This document shows positions 28,738-37,122 of a stretch of 64,000 nucleotides of DNA, in pieces. Origin of the DNA: Pseudomonas sp. IB20 (lineage in GTDB: Bacteria > Pseudomonadota > Gammaproteobacteria > Pseudomonadales > Pseudomonadaceae); contig NZ_CP046103.1 in the NCBI RefSeq assembly GCF_009707325.1, forward strand, positions 1,413,810 to 1,477,809, read 5' to 3'. The notes beneath the pieces are model-generated. The model was not told the DNA's origin, ran no database searches, and saw only the letters and a program-made list of their open reading frames with translations. Numbering within the stretch: position 1 is the first letter of the stretch; each line of letters starts with the position of its first letter. A program made the position numbers and the translations under genes.

Positions 28738-29355
28738 ATGGCATTACTGAGTGAACACGAGCAGCGCCAAGTCGCCGAAGCGATTGCCCGAGTCGAGAAA
28801 ACCACCGACGCCGAACTGGTCACGGTGCTGGCGGCCCGCGCTGACGATTACGCTTACATCCCGCTGCTGTGGGCCAGCCTGATCGCCTTGGTGGTGCCCG
28901 GCGTGGTGCATTACTTGTCGGGCTACTTGACCATGTACACCTTGCTGTTGGCGCAGTGGGCGACGTTTATCGTGTTGTGCCTGGTGTTTCGTTTGCCCAA
29001 GGTCACCACCCGCTTGATCCCGCGTTCGGTGCGTCATTGGCGGGCGTCCAACCTGGCGCGCCGGCAGTTCCTGGAGCAGAACCTGCACCACACGGTGGGC
29101 GGGACGGGTGTGCTGATTTTTGTCAGCGAGGCGGAACGGTATGTGGAGATCCTGGTGGACGAGGGTATTTCCAAACGGCTGGATGACGAGAGCTGGGATG
29201 GCATCGTCAAGGCGTTTACCCAGCAGGTGAAACAGGGGCAGACGTTGGCGGGGTTTATTGCGTGTATCGAGGCCTGCGGCGAGTTGCTCAAGGTGCATGT
29301 GCCGGTGACGCAGGCGCGTAATGAGTTGCCCAACCGCCTGATCGTGCTGGAATAG
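28738..29355 (+). CDS. TPM-domain protein, second copy with two central helices
   Basis: 205 residues. The TPM fold is split around two transmembrane helices (IPLLWASLIALVVPGVVHYL and LLAQWATFIVLCLVFRLP). C-terminal part: VLIFVSEAERYVEILVDEGI. It is the third gene of the lemA-TPM-TPM group and probably works with the other two in envelope maintenance; this is inference from synteny. Confidence 0.85.
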   Translation: MALLSEHEQRQVAEAIARVEKTTDAELVTVLAARADDYAYIPLLWASLIALVVPGVVHYLSGYLTMYTLLLAQWATFIVLCLVFRLPKVTTRLIPRSVRHWRASNLARRQFLEQNLHHTVGGTGVLIFVSEAERYVEILVDEGISKRLDDESWDGIVKAFTQQVKQGQTLAGFIACIEACGELLKVHVPVTQARNELPNRLIVLE

Positions 29356-29373
29356 CCCACACCCCTCAGAACC

Positions 29374-29498
29374 CATGCGGGAACTGCTTTTCTGTGGGAG
29401 TCGGGCTTGCCTGCAATGGCATCAACTCGGTTGGCCTGATGGACCGAGGTGCCAGCATCACAGGCAAGCCACCTCCCACAGAAAAGCAGCTCCCGCAT
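29374..29498. repeat. REPIN inside a longer palindrome
   Basis: The REPIN core (29393-29480) starts tgtgggagtcgggcttgcct and ends aggcaagccacctcccaca. The flanks also pair: atgcgggaactgcttttc on the left with gaaaagcagctcccgcat on the right, so the whole hairpin spans about 125 bp. Confidence 0.85.
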
Positions 29499-29601
29499 TT
29501 GATTTGCGGCGGCTGAGCGACCGTTGATCAAATAACCCCGTGCCCTGAAGCACTATCCCCCCTAAAATGCCCGGCATTCCCAGCCCGAGGCGTTTTTGTT
29601 C

Positions 29602-30819
29602 ATGTCCGTCACCGCTCAACCTGCCCGCCCTGCGCCGGATCATCACGCCCAGTTCATCGAACTGCTGAGCGCAAGCCTGGCGCAGCATGCGTTTATCAAG
29701 CTGGTGCTGGCCAAGTACGTCGGCGAGGAAGCCGAGCTGCAACGGCTGATCATCAAGCCGGTAACGGTCAAGGAGCAGGCGTGCCTGTCGTTCGTCTACC
29801 GCTACAAGACCCGCGACATCACCAAGAACTTGCCCCTGGCCGACGGCGTTGCGGCGATTGCCGAGCTGCTGCCCGCGTCGTTCAAGAACGCGCACTTGCT
29901 GTCGCTGACCGACGAAGCCCAGCTGGAATACAGCAAGAAGAACAAAAGCTCGTTGTTCAAAAGCAAGCCGCAGCAACTGCGTGAGGCGCCTTCCGCCGAG
30001 CACAACCGTGAGAAAAATCGCTTCCTCGACCTGAGCCGGCCGTTCCTCGCCGACCTAGGCGTGACCGACGCCAAGCAGGCGCTGATCCCGTCGATGTCGC
30101 GCAAGTGGAAGCAGATCAACAAGTTCATCGAAGTGTTCAGCCATGCGCTGACCTCGTCACCCTTGAAACTGGACCAACCCGTGCGGGTCGCCGATTTCGG
30201 TTCGGGCAAGGGCTACCTGACCTTCGCCATTCACGATTACCTGCGCAACACCCTCAAGGCTGAGGGCGAAGTGACCGGCGTGGAGCTGCGCGAAGACATG
30301 GTGACCCTGTGCAACACCGCTGCCGCGCGCCTGGAACACCCGGGGCTGGTGTTCAAGTGCGGTGATGTGCGCAGCGTGGCGCCGAGCGAGTTGGACGTGA
30401 TGATCGCGCTGCATGCCTGCGACATCGCCACCGACTACGCGATCCACACCGGCATCCGTTCCGGCGCGTCGATCATCATGTGCTCGCCGTGCTGCCACAA
30501 ACAGATTCGCCTACAGATCCAGAGCCCGGTGCTGCTCAAGCCGATGCTGCAATACGGCCTGCACCTGGGCCAACAGGCGGAAATGGTCACCGACAGCCTG
30601 CGTGCGTTGTTCCTTGAGGCCTGCGGTTATGAGACCAAGGTGTTCGAGTTCATCTCGTTGGAACATACCAACAAGAACAAGATGATCCTCGCGGTCAAAC
30701 GCAACGAGCCGGTGGACAACGCGCAACTGCTGGAGAAAATCCAAGCGCTGAAGGCGTTCTACCACATCACCGAGCACTGCCTGGAAACCTTGCTGCGCGC
30801 GGATGGTTATTTGAGCTGA
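29602..30819 (+). CDS. Class I SAM-dependent methyltransferase-like protein
   Basis: 405 residues from the ATG at 29602. The SAM-binding Rossmann motif is VRVADFGSGKGYLTFA (near residue 194), followed by EGEVTGVELREDMVTLC. A Cys-rich signature MCSPCCHKQIR and HACDIATDYAI place it in the methyltransferase group found across Proteobacteria without a confirmed substrate. It lies alone between two REP elements. Confidence 0.8.
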   Translation: MSVTAQPARPAPDHHAQFIELLSASLAQHAFIKLVLAKYVGEEAELQRLIIKPVTVKEQACLSFVYRYKTRDITKNLPLADGVAAIAELLPASFKNAHLLSLTDEAQLEYSKKNKSSLFKSKPQQLREAPSAEHNREKNRFLDLSRPFLADLGVTDAKQALIPSMSRKWKQINKFIEVFSHALTSSPLKLDQPVRVADFGSGKGYLTFAIHDYLRNTLKAEGEVTGVELREDMVTLCNTAAARLEHPGLVFKCGDVRSVAPSELDVMIALHACDIATDYAIHTGIRSGASIIMCSPCCHKQIRLQIQSPVLLKPMLQYGLHLGQQAEMVTDSLRALFLEACGYETKVFEFISLEHTNKNKMILAVKRNEPVDNAQLLEKIQALKAFYHITEHCLETLLRADGYLS

Positions 30820-30834
30820 GCACAGCACCAAAAA

Positions 30835-30939
30835 TGTGGGAGCTGGCTTGGGTGGGAGCTGGCTTGCCTGCGATGCAGGCAACTCGGTCTTTCAGGTAAA
30901 CCGAGGTGATGCGATCGCGGGCAAGCCCAGCTCCCACAC
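30835..30939. repeat. REPIN with a locally duplicated left arm
   Basis: The left arm begins twice: gtgggagctggcttg at 30836 and again at 30852. The right arm is gcgggcaagcccagctcccaca. It lies between the methyltransferase and EamA genes. Confidence 0.85.
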
Positions 30940-30954
30940 ACGCCAGCTTTCACA

Positions 30955-31854
30955 TTAGATAGTGCTTGGCTTGGGAGCCGGCGCAGGCTGCACCGCCGTC
31001 TTGCGCCCCAGCATCACCGTCACGATCACCCCACAGGCAAACACCCACGTAATCGGCTCGATATGTTCACCAAAGAACAACGCCGAAAACGCGATGGTGA
31101 AGAAAATCTGCAGCAGTTGAATCTGGCTGACCCGCGCAATCCCGCCCATGGCCAACCCGGCGTACCAGGCAAAGAACCCCAGGAACTGCGAGAACAGCGA
31201 CACATACCCAAACGCCCACCAGGTGCGCATCGAAATCGCGCCTTGGTGCTGCGCCGCCAGGTACCACACCGGGCCGATCAGCACCGGTGTCGACAGCACC
31301 AGCGCCCAGCAGATCACTTGCCAGCCACCCATCTCCTTCGCCAACCGGCCACCTTCGGCATAGCCCAGGCCGCCCACGGCAATTGCGCCGAGCATCAGCA
31401 AATCACCCGCCTGAATACTGCCCGCGCCGGTGATCAAGGCGTAGCTCAACACCAACGCACTGCCCAGCGCCGCGCAGGCCCAGAAGGCTTTTGACGGCCG
31501 CTCGTGGGACAGCCACGCCGCATACAGCGCCACGCACAGCGGTTGCAAGCCGTTGACCAGCGCGCCATGGGAGGCCGGCAAGGTCTGCATGGCCCAGGCC
31601 GACAGCACCGGGAAACCGAGGATTACACCGGCGATGACCAGGCACAAACCGCGCACCTGGTGCCAGGTCGGCCAGCGCTCACGGCGCCACAGCAACAGCG
31701 CCGCCGCCGGAATCGCCGCGAACAAGGCGCGACCCAGGCCGTTGAGCAATGGGTGGATTTCCTGCACCACGATGCGGGTGAAGGGCAGGGTCAGGCTGAA
31801 GATGATGACACCCAGCAGGCCGAGGGCCATGCCGGTGTTTTCGCGCGAGCTCAT
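30955..31854 (-). CDS. EamA-family (DMT) transporter
   Basis: 299 residues with ten predicted helices arranged as two EamA repeats (MALGLLGVIIFSLTLPFTRI; later GDLLMLGAIAVGGLGYAEG). The family exports amino acids or metabolites. It stands alone, between two REP elements. The substrate is unknown. Confidence 0.85.
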   Translation of the reverse strand: MSSRENTGMALGLLGVIIFSLTLPFTRIVVQEIHPLLNGLGRALFAAIPAAALLLWRRERWPTWHQVRGLCLVIAGVILGFPVLSAWAMQTLPASHGALVNGLQPLCVALYAAWLSHERPSKAFWACAALGSALVLSYALITGAGSIQAGDLLMLGAIAVGGLGYAEGGRLAKEMGGWQVICWALVLSTPVLIGPVWYLAAQHQGAISMRTWWAFGYVSLFSQFLGFFAWYAGLAMGGIARVSQIQLLQIFFTIAFSALFFGEHIEPITWVFACGVIVTVMLGRKTAVQPAPAPKPSTI

Positions 31855-31960
31855 GATGGGGACCGAAACGAGAGGGCTTCAAGGGAAGCCCATCTAGCCA
31901 CAACCCCCGCCGATTGCGGGCCTACAGCTGGGTACGGATTTATCCGTACAGTTGAGGTCG

Positions 31961-32128
31961 TGTGGGAGCTGGCTTGCCTGCGATAGCCATGGGTATCTAC
32001 GCAACTTTTTGTGTTGCTTTTAGCCTGTGATGTTAAAAAAGATGTGTAGATACCTATGCTGCGATAGCATCACCTCGAGATGCCTGATACACCGAGTCGC
32101 CTGTATCGCAGGCAAGCCAGCTCCCACA
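31961..32128. repeat. REPIN carrying a nested 71 bp inverted-repeat element
   Basis: The outer arms are an ordinary REPIN (tgtgggagctggcttgcctg ... caggcaagccagctcccaca). Inside, bases 31988-32058 start catgggtatctac and end gtagatacctatg (12 of 13 positions inverted-complementary) and are flanked by ctgcgatagc on both sides (31978-31987 and 32059-32068). The element ends one base before the TonB receptor stop codon. A related truncated copy is at 22859. Confidence 0.8.
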
Positions 32129-32129
32129 A

Positions 32130-34688
32130 TCAGAAGAACCGCGTAACGCTGATCTTCGCATCACGGCCTTTGGTATAGGCGCGATCGCCGCTCAAGGCTG
32201 GGCGGAAGTTATTGTTGAACAGGTTGTCCACGGTGAAGTTCACTTCGGTGCCTTTCAGGTAGGCCTGTTGCGGCTTCCATTTGGCGAACAGGCCTTGGGT
32301 GTTGTAGGCCTTGTTGCCGTACTGGTCATAGAACAGATCGCCTAAGCTGCTGCCCGGTCCGCCGGAATATTTGTCGCTGGGCAAGCGGTCGGTGGCGCCG
32401 ATGAACTGGCCCGTCCAGCCCACTTGGGCATCCCAGGCGGGAATGTTGGTGCCCAGTACCAGCACCCATTTGGTCGGTGGAATGTCGCGTGCTGCCACGT
32501 TCGGGCCCCAGGGGTTGGTGTAGGCGCCTTCGTGGTCACCTTTGGCGTAGGCGAACGACACCGAGCCAAACAGGTAGGTGGAGTTGTAGAACGATTCCAG
32601 CTCAACGCCCTTGATGGTCAGGCCGCCGATGTTGCGGTAGTTGGGCATCGCACCCGGTGGGCAAGCATTGGCAATCGTACCGCCGTTGATGGCCTGGTTC
32701 TGGCAGCCGACGCCGGTGGCCTTGAAGATTTCGTCTTCGACTTTGTTATGGAACAACGTGGTGCGTATTTGCAGGTTGTCGTCCTCGGCGATCAGGTTGT
32801 CGAAGCTGGTCACGCTGCCGACGCTGATCGAGGTGATGCGCTCGGGGTCGAGGTCGACGCTGGTGGCGGTGCGGCTGCCCAGGCCTTGCACTTCATATTG
32901 TTCATCAATGACCGGCGCGCGCCAGGTCTTGCTCCAGTTGGCGAACAGCCCCAGGTGCGGGGTGACGTTCCAGAACAGCGCCAGGCGCGGTGACCAACCG
33001 GTGTAGGTGCGGTCGCTGTAATCGTGGCCGACGGCCGGGTTCGGGTTGCTGTAGTAAGGCGCATCGTTGGCTTCGCCGCGGTTGCGCACATGGTCGTAGC
33101 GCAGGGACGGGGTGATGGTTACATCGCCCACGGTGACCGCATCCTGGACAAAGAAGCTATTGGTGTCGACTTTGCCGTGGGGCATGAAGCCCGGCTGGAA
33201 ATGCCCGTAGTTGTAGCGCGCGGTGTCGTAGGTTTTACCGGGTATCCACATCTCGGTTTCTCGCGCGTGTTTGCGGATCTGCCCGCCGACGGTGACTGCA
33301 TGCTGCAAGGGGCCGGTGTCAAACAGGCTGACGTTGCGGATGTCGAGGTTCTTGTCGGTATAGGACGTGTCCATCTTGCGGCCGCCGGTGGCCAGCTGGA
33401 AAAACGCGCTGGCGTTGCGCTCGTCGGTCTGGTCGGTGTTGGACTGCGAATACTTGACGGTCAGGTCTACCAGCGGGTTGTCCAGCGGCTGGTATTCATA
33501 CTTGCCCGACCAGGTGGTGTCGACGGTGTCGCGGTGGGCTAAAAAACGCGTCAACGCGCCTTCGTAGCCGTAGCGGTCGATCTGGGCCTGGGTCGGCGGC
33601 GCCGGGTAGCTGGCGGCGGAAAACGGTGTCCAGCGGTTGCTGTGGGAGCGCGAGTAGGACAGCCCGACACTGTGCTCATCGGTCAGGTGCGCGTTGACCT
33701 TGAACAATTTGCCGTCCACATCCTGGGCGCTGTTGGGCAGGCGCTGGGGGTTGATCGGGAACAGGTTGTCCTCGTTGGGCAGCTTAGCGGCCACCTTCAT
33801 GTCGCCGCCGTCGCGTTGGGTCAGGTAGGCCAGCGCGTCAAAACGGCCGTCGTCGGTGCGGCCATACACGGCGCCGCTGTAGACCTGTTCGTGGTCGTTG
33901 CTGGAGTAACCGTACTTGAGCATCGCGCCGCTGTTGCGGCCGTCTTTGAGCAGATCCGGGGCGTCCTTGGTGGTCATGTTCACCGTGCCGCCGAAGCCGC
34001 CGTTGCCGGTGAACGGGGAGGTCGGGCCTTTTTCCACTTCGATGCTTTTGATCAGCTCGGGCTCGATAAACACGGTGCCTTGCTGGTAGCGCTCAAAGCC
34101 GCTTTTGGTGGCGCCGTCGACGGTCAGAGGCACGTCTTCGGCATCGCCGAAACCCCGGATGTTAATGGTCTGGCCGCCAGGTTTCAGCGAACCGCCCTGG
34201 CTCACGCCGGGCAAGGTCTGTAGCAAACTGGGGATGTTATTGGACTGGTACCGATCGATGTCGGCCTGGCTCAGGGTGGAGCGGTTGACGGTGGCGGAGT
34301 CGACCTCGTTACCGGTGCCGATCACGCTGAGGGCGTCCAATTGGATGGCGCCGCTGTGGGTGGTCTTGCCCTCGTCGGGGCGCACCACGTAGGTGGTGCC
34401 GACCTTGATCAGGGTGAACGCGCCGTTTTTCAGCAGGCTGCGAATCGCCACTTCCGGGGTGAACTCACCGTTGAGCGCCGGCGCCTGTACGTTCTTGAGC
34501 AGTGTTTCATCGAATAGCAGCTGGATTTTCGCCTGCTGAGCCACCTGGCTCAGGGACGTGGCCAGTGACTGGGCAGGCAGTTGCAGCTTGAGTGATTCAG
34601 CCTGGGCACTGAGGCTGAACGCCAGGCAGGTGGCAATCAGCGTCGGTCGAAGAAACAGGTGCGAAGCGTGGCAAGGCGCGCGAAACAT
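32130..34688 (-). CDS. TonB-dependent receptor with STN signalling domain (heme/hemophore type)
   Basis: 852 residues: signal peptide (CLAFSLSAQAE), STN domain (about 30-100; LPAQSLATSLSQVAQQAKIQ), plug (about 120-250; NNIPSLLQTLPGVSQGG), and a 22-strand barrel that ends in aromatic SVTRFF. It imports an iron ligand through the outer membrane and signals through its STN domain to the FecR-like protein encoded next door. The size, STN domain and neighbours resemble HasR, but no HasA gene follows; another siderophore or heme source is possible. Confidence 0.85.
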   Translation of the reverse strand: MFRAPCHASHLFLRPTLIATCLAFSLSAQAESLKLQLPAQSLATSLSQVAQQAKIQLLFDETLLKNVQAPALNGEFTPEVAIRSLLKNGAFTLIKVGTTYVVRPDEGKTTHSGAIQLDALSVIGTGNEVDSATVNRSTLSQADIDRYQSNNIPSLLQTLPGVSQGGSLKPGGQTINIRGFGDAEDVPLTVDGATKSGFERYQQGTVFIEPELIKSIEVEKGPTSPFTGNGGFGGTVNMTTKDAPDLLKDGRNSGAMLKYGYSSNDHEQVYSGAVYGRTDDGRFDALAYLTQRDGGDMKVAAKLPNEDNLFPINPQRLPNSAQDVDGKLFKVNAHLTDEHSVGLSYSRSHSNRWTPFSAASYPAPPTQAQIDRYGYEGALTRFLAHRDTVDTTWSGKYEYQPLDNPLVDLTVKYSQSNTDQTDERNASAFFQLATGGRKMDTSYTDKNLDIRNVSLFDTGPLQHAVTVGGQIRKHARETEMWIPGKTYDTARYNYGHFQPGFMPHGKVDTNSFFVQDAVTVGDVTITPSLRYDHVRNRGEANDAPYYSNPNPAVGHDYSDRTYTGWSPRLALFWNVTPHLGLFANWSKTWRAPVIDEQYEVQGLGSRTATSVDLDPERITSISVGSVTSFDNLIAEDDNLQIRTTLFHNKVEDEIFKATGVGCQNQAINGGTIANACPPGAMPNYRNIGGLTIKGVELESFYNSTYLFGSVSFAYAKGDHEGAYTNPWGPNVAARDIPPTKWVLVLGTNIPAWDAQVGWTGQFIGATDRLPSDKYSGGPGSSLGDLFYDQYGNKAYNTQGLFAKWKPQQAYLKGTEVNFTVDNLFNNNFRPALSGDRAYTKGRDAKISVTRFF

Positions 34689-34817
34689 GGAATCCCCCGG
34701 GGTGGCTAAATAGCCAAAAAGGTGTGCAGATCAAACACAGTCCGGAGGAAGACGGGGCAGGTTGAAAAAAACCACACATGCGAATGCAAAATATTCTCAA
34801 ATGAGGGTTCGCGGGCC

Positions 34818-35786
34818 TTACTTGCTCGGTTCGATTCTCATCACACCATCGGCCGAGGCCACGGTTTTCACCGGTAGCAGGGCCGGCAGGGCGTTGAGCA
34901 GGGCGTCCGGGTCATTCACATCCAGGTTGCCCGAGACCTTCAGTTGCGCCACTGATTTGCTGACGTGCAAGGGGGCCTGGGGCCGGTAGAGGCTCAGCTC
35001 GTCGATCAGGCTGGCCAGGTCGCGGTTGCGAAACGACAGGTGCCCGCTGCGCCAATCCGCCACTTCTCCAGCGCTAAGGGTTTGTTGCTGCACAGTGCCC
35101 TTGGCGTAGTTATAGGCGGCGCGCTGTTGGGCGCCGAGCAAGGTCACCGGGCTTTTGGCGTCCGGCGCGAAGGCCACCTGGCCATGGGCGACGCTGACCA
35201 CCAGTTGCTGCTGGCTGCGCCGCACGTCGAAACCGGTGCCGACCACCCGCACATTCGCCTCGCCAGCTTGCACGTACAGCGGCCGTTCCTTGTCGGCGGC
35301 GACTTCGATGTACAGCTGGCCCTTGTCCAAATGAAGGATGCGCTGGTGGGCGCTGAAATCCACGCGCAGGCGCGTGTTGGCATTCACAAACAGGGTGCTG
35401 CCGTCGGGCAGGTTCAAGGTGCGCATGCCTTTGGCGTGCGCGGCAATTTGGCTGTGATACAGCTCGCGCGGTGCGCCGATGTGCGTGGCCAGCACGGCAC
35501 AGACCACGGCGGCAGCCACGGCCAGGGCCGGGCGCCAGAGAGAGGGTTTGCGTTTGGGCAGCGGCACGGGTTTGCTCAGTTGCTGCAACTGGGCGAGGTC
35601 GGCCCACAGTTGCTCGAATTCGGCATAGGCGCGGGCATGGGCGGGCACGGCCAGCCAGGCGGCAAAGGCCTTGCGCTCGGTTCGCCCCGCATCGTTGCGG
35701 TTGCGGGCAAACCAGCTGGCGGCTTGGGCATCGATGGAGTCGCTCGCTTCGATATCCAGGGCGTCGATGTCGCTCAGGCGGTTCAT
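34818..35786 (-). CDS. FecR-family anti-sigma/transmembrane signal transducer
   Basis: 322 residues from the ATG at 35786, which overlaps the sigma factor stop (ATGA). N-terminal cytoplasmic DUF4880 part (ASWFARNRNDAGRTERKAFAAWL), one transmembrane helix (LAVAAAVVCAVLATHIG, near residue 95), and a periplasmic FecR domain (RTLNLPDGSTLFVNANTRL). It receives the ligand signal from the STN domain of the TonB receptor and controls the ECF sigma factor. Confidence 0.9.
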   Translation of the reverse strand: MNRLSDIDALDIEASDSIDAQAASWFARNRNDAGRTERKAFAAWLAVPAHARAYAEFEQLWADLAQLQQLSKPVPLPKRKPSLWRPALAVAAAVVCAVLATHIGAPRELYHSQIAAHAKGMRTLNLPDGSTLFVNANTRLRVDFSAHQRILHLDKGQLYIEVAADKERPLYVQAGEANVRVVGTGFDVRRSQQQLVVSVAHGQVAFAPDAKSPVTLLGAQQRAAYNYAKGTVQQQTLSAGEVADWRSGHLSFRNRDLASLIDELSLYRPQAPLHVSKSVAQLKVSGNLDVNDPDALLNALPALLPVKTVASADGVMRIEPSK

Positions 35787-36322
35787 TCTGGCTGCTCCGT
35801 GCCGGGTTCTTGTTGAAGGCGTCGCTTGCAATGCAGCAGGGCAAAAGCGATGTGCTTTTCCACCATGCTGGTCGAAATGCCCATGCGCTCGGCGATCTGC
35901 GCCTGGTTCAGGCCTTCGAAGCGATGCAGCATAAGGGCTTCTCGCCTGCGGGGCGAGAGTTCGGCGAGGACTTCTTTCAACTGTTCCAGGCGCTGCAAAC
36001 GCTGCGCGGCGGCCATGGGGTCGTTTTGCTCATCGGTGACCGGCTCGGCGTCCCTTTCGGTCGGGTCAGAGTGGACGGTCTGCCGTACCTTCTGCTTACG
36101 CCAGTGATCGCGCAGCAGGTTGCGCGCCATCTGGAACAGAAACGCCCGTGGCTGCTCGACCTTGGCCCGGTCGCGGTAGCCCAGCCATTGGGTGAAGACA
36201 TCCTGGGTCATGTCTGCCGCGTCGCTGGCGTTGTCCGTGCGTTTGCGCAGGAAATACAGAATGTCTGCATAAAACCCGCGAAAGGTATCGGCCGACAACG
36301 GGTCGGGCTTGGGACGAGGCAT
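35783..36322 (-). CDS. ECF RNA polymerase sigma factor, FecI family
   Basis: 179 residues. Sigma region 2 (DAADMTQDVFTQWLGYRD, about 35-52) and region 4 (ALMLHRFEGLNQAQIAERMG, about 130-150) are clear. It should direct transcription of the neighbouring TonB receptor gene when the ligand binds. A candidate Fur box lies 40-65 bases upstream, consistent with iron repression of the whole system. Confidence 0.92.
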   Translation of the reverse strand: MPRPKPDPLSADTFRGFYADILYFLRKRTDNASDAADMTQDVFTQWLGYRDRAKVEQPRAFLFQMARNLLRDHWRKQKVRQTVHSDPTERDAEPVTDEQNDPMAAAQRLQRLEQLKEVLAELSPRRREALMLHRFEGLNQAQIAERMGISTSMVEKHIAFALLHCKRRLQQEPGTEQPE

Positions 36323-36361
36323 GGATATCCTTCTTGACGAAGCACGACGTAGAGAAGTCGC

Positions 36362-36387
36362 GAATGATATCGAGAATTATTGTCATT
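36362..36387 (-). promoter_or_regulatory. Candidate Fur box upstream of the ECF sigma gene
   Basis: The stretch gaatgatatcgagaattatt followed by gtcatt resembles the gataatgataatcattatc consensus (three gataat-like hexamers, with mismatches). Its position upstream of an iron-type sigma factor fits the usual regulation. Confidence 0.55.
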
Positions 36388-36498
36388 TGTCTTGTGGTAA
36401 ATGCTGATGCCTGGCTGGCAATACGCTGGGCATAGCCTTTAATCCTACGGGCTAGTGAATAAAGTCCTACTCAAGCGGCGTGCCGGGGCATTTTTTAT

Positions 36499-36683
36499 TC
36501 AGACGGCTGCCAACAGCGTCTTCAGCGGATCGCGTGCGCTGTCGCCTAACGGGAATACCGGAAGACGGGGTCGCCGGCTTCCAACCCGTTCATGCGCAAC
36601 CCGGCCTTGATCGTCGCCGGCAAACCACCCTTGAGGATGAATTCCAGCAGCGGCAACTGGCGATAGAACAGTTCCCGCGCCAG
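36499..36683 (-). pseudogene. C-terminal remnant of a DapA/dihydrodipicolinate synthase-family gene
   Basis: The minus strand reads LARELFYRQLPLLEFILKGG and then LPATIKAGLRMNGLEAGDP, the C-terminal helices of a DHDPS-family aldolase. After GDP the normal tail (PVFPLGDSARDPLKTLLAAV) continues in another frame, consistent with loss of one C in a C-run. All of the catalytic barrel upstream is missing, so the gene is dead. Confidence 0.7.
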
Positions 36684-36751
36684 TCAGCCTGGTGCGCAAG
36701 TGGATTTCATGAACGAGCGGGTGATCCTGGAGCGGGGCGATGCGCTGCACT
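36598..36751 (+). repeat. 154 bp direct duplication, copy 1 (period 160)
   Basis: Bases 36598-36751 recur at 36758-36911 without a difference that I can see, with a six-base spacer gcgcaa. The unit spans the junction between the DapA-family remnant and the XRE-cupin remnant. Confidence 0.93.
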
Positions 36752-36757
36752 GCGCAA

Positions 36758-36911
36758 AACCCGGCCTTGATCGTCGCCGGCAAACCACCCTTGAGGATGA
36801 ATTCCAGCAGCGGCAACTGGCGATAGAACAGTTCCCGCGCCAGTCAGCCTGGTGCGCAAGTGGATTTCATGAACGAGCGGGTGATCCTGGAGCGGGGCGA
36901 TGCGCTGCACT
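36758..36911 (+). repeat. 154 bp direct duplication, copy 2
   Basis: Second copy of the unit at 36598-36751. From this copy the cupin reading frame continues to its stop at 36995-36997, while copy 1 is cut off at the GDALH codons. Confidence 0.93.
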
Positions 36912-36997
36912 TCAATGCGCAGAAGCCCCACCGGATTCGTTCGGTCGGGGAAGTACAGGCGCAGTTGTTGGTGGTGGTGCACAGTTCGGAAGAATGA
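36836..36997 (+). pseudogene. C-terminal remnant of an XRE-cupin transcriptional regulator
   Basis: The plus frame reads SQPGAQVDF, then MNERVILERGDALHFNAQ and KPHRIRSVGEVQAQLLVVVH, the end of the cupin domain found in HTH-XRE/cupin regulators. The DNA-binding part is absent. It is joined directly to the DapA-family tail of the other strand. An ATG at 36869 could start a 42-residue peptide, but there is no reason to think it works. Confidence 0.65.
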
Positions 36998-37025
36998 CGG
37001 TGACCGTTATTTGAAATGCAATCAA

Positions 37026-37114
37026 TGTGGGAGCTGGCAAGCCTGCTCCCACATGTTGATCTGCTTTGTCGTTGGGAGCTGGCAAGCCTGCTCCCACATG
37101 TTGATCTGCTTTGT
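37026..37114. repeat. Tandem REP hairpins, period 45
   Basis: The unit gggagctggcaagcctgctc followed by ccacatgttgatctgctttgt occurs twice (from 37029 and from 37074). Each holds a short hairpin gggagc...gctccc. It lies at the 3' end of the DUF4917 gene. Confidence 0.85.
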
Positions 37115-37122
37115 TCGGGGGC

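Noticed and set aside
37026..37114. Possible CRISPR-like repeats
   Set aside because: Only two units, both with REP hairpins, identical including the spacer, and no cas genes.
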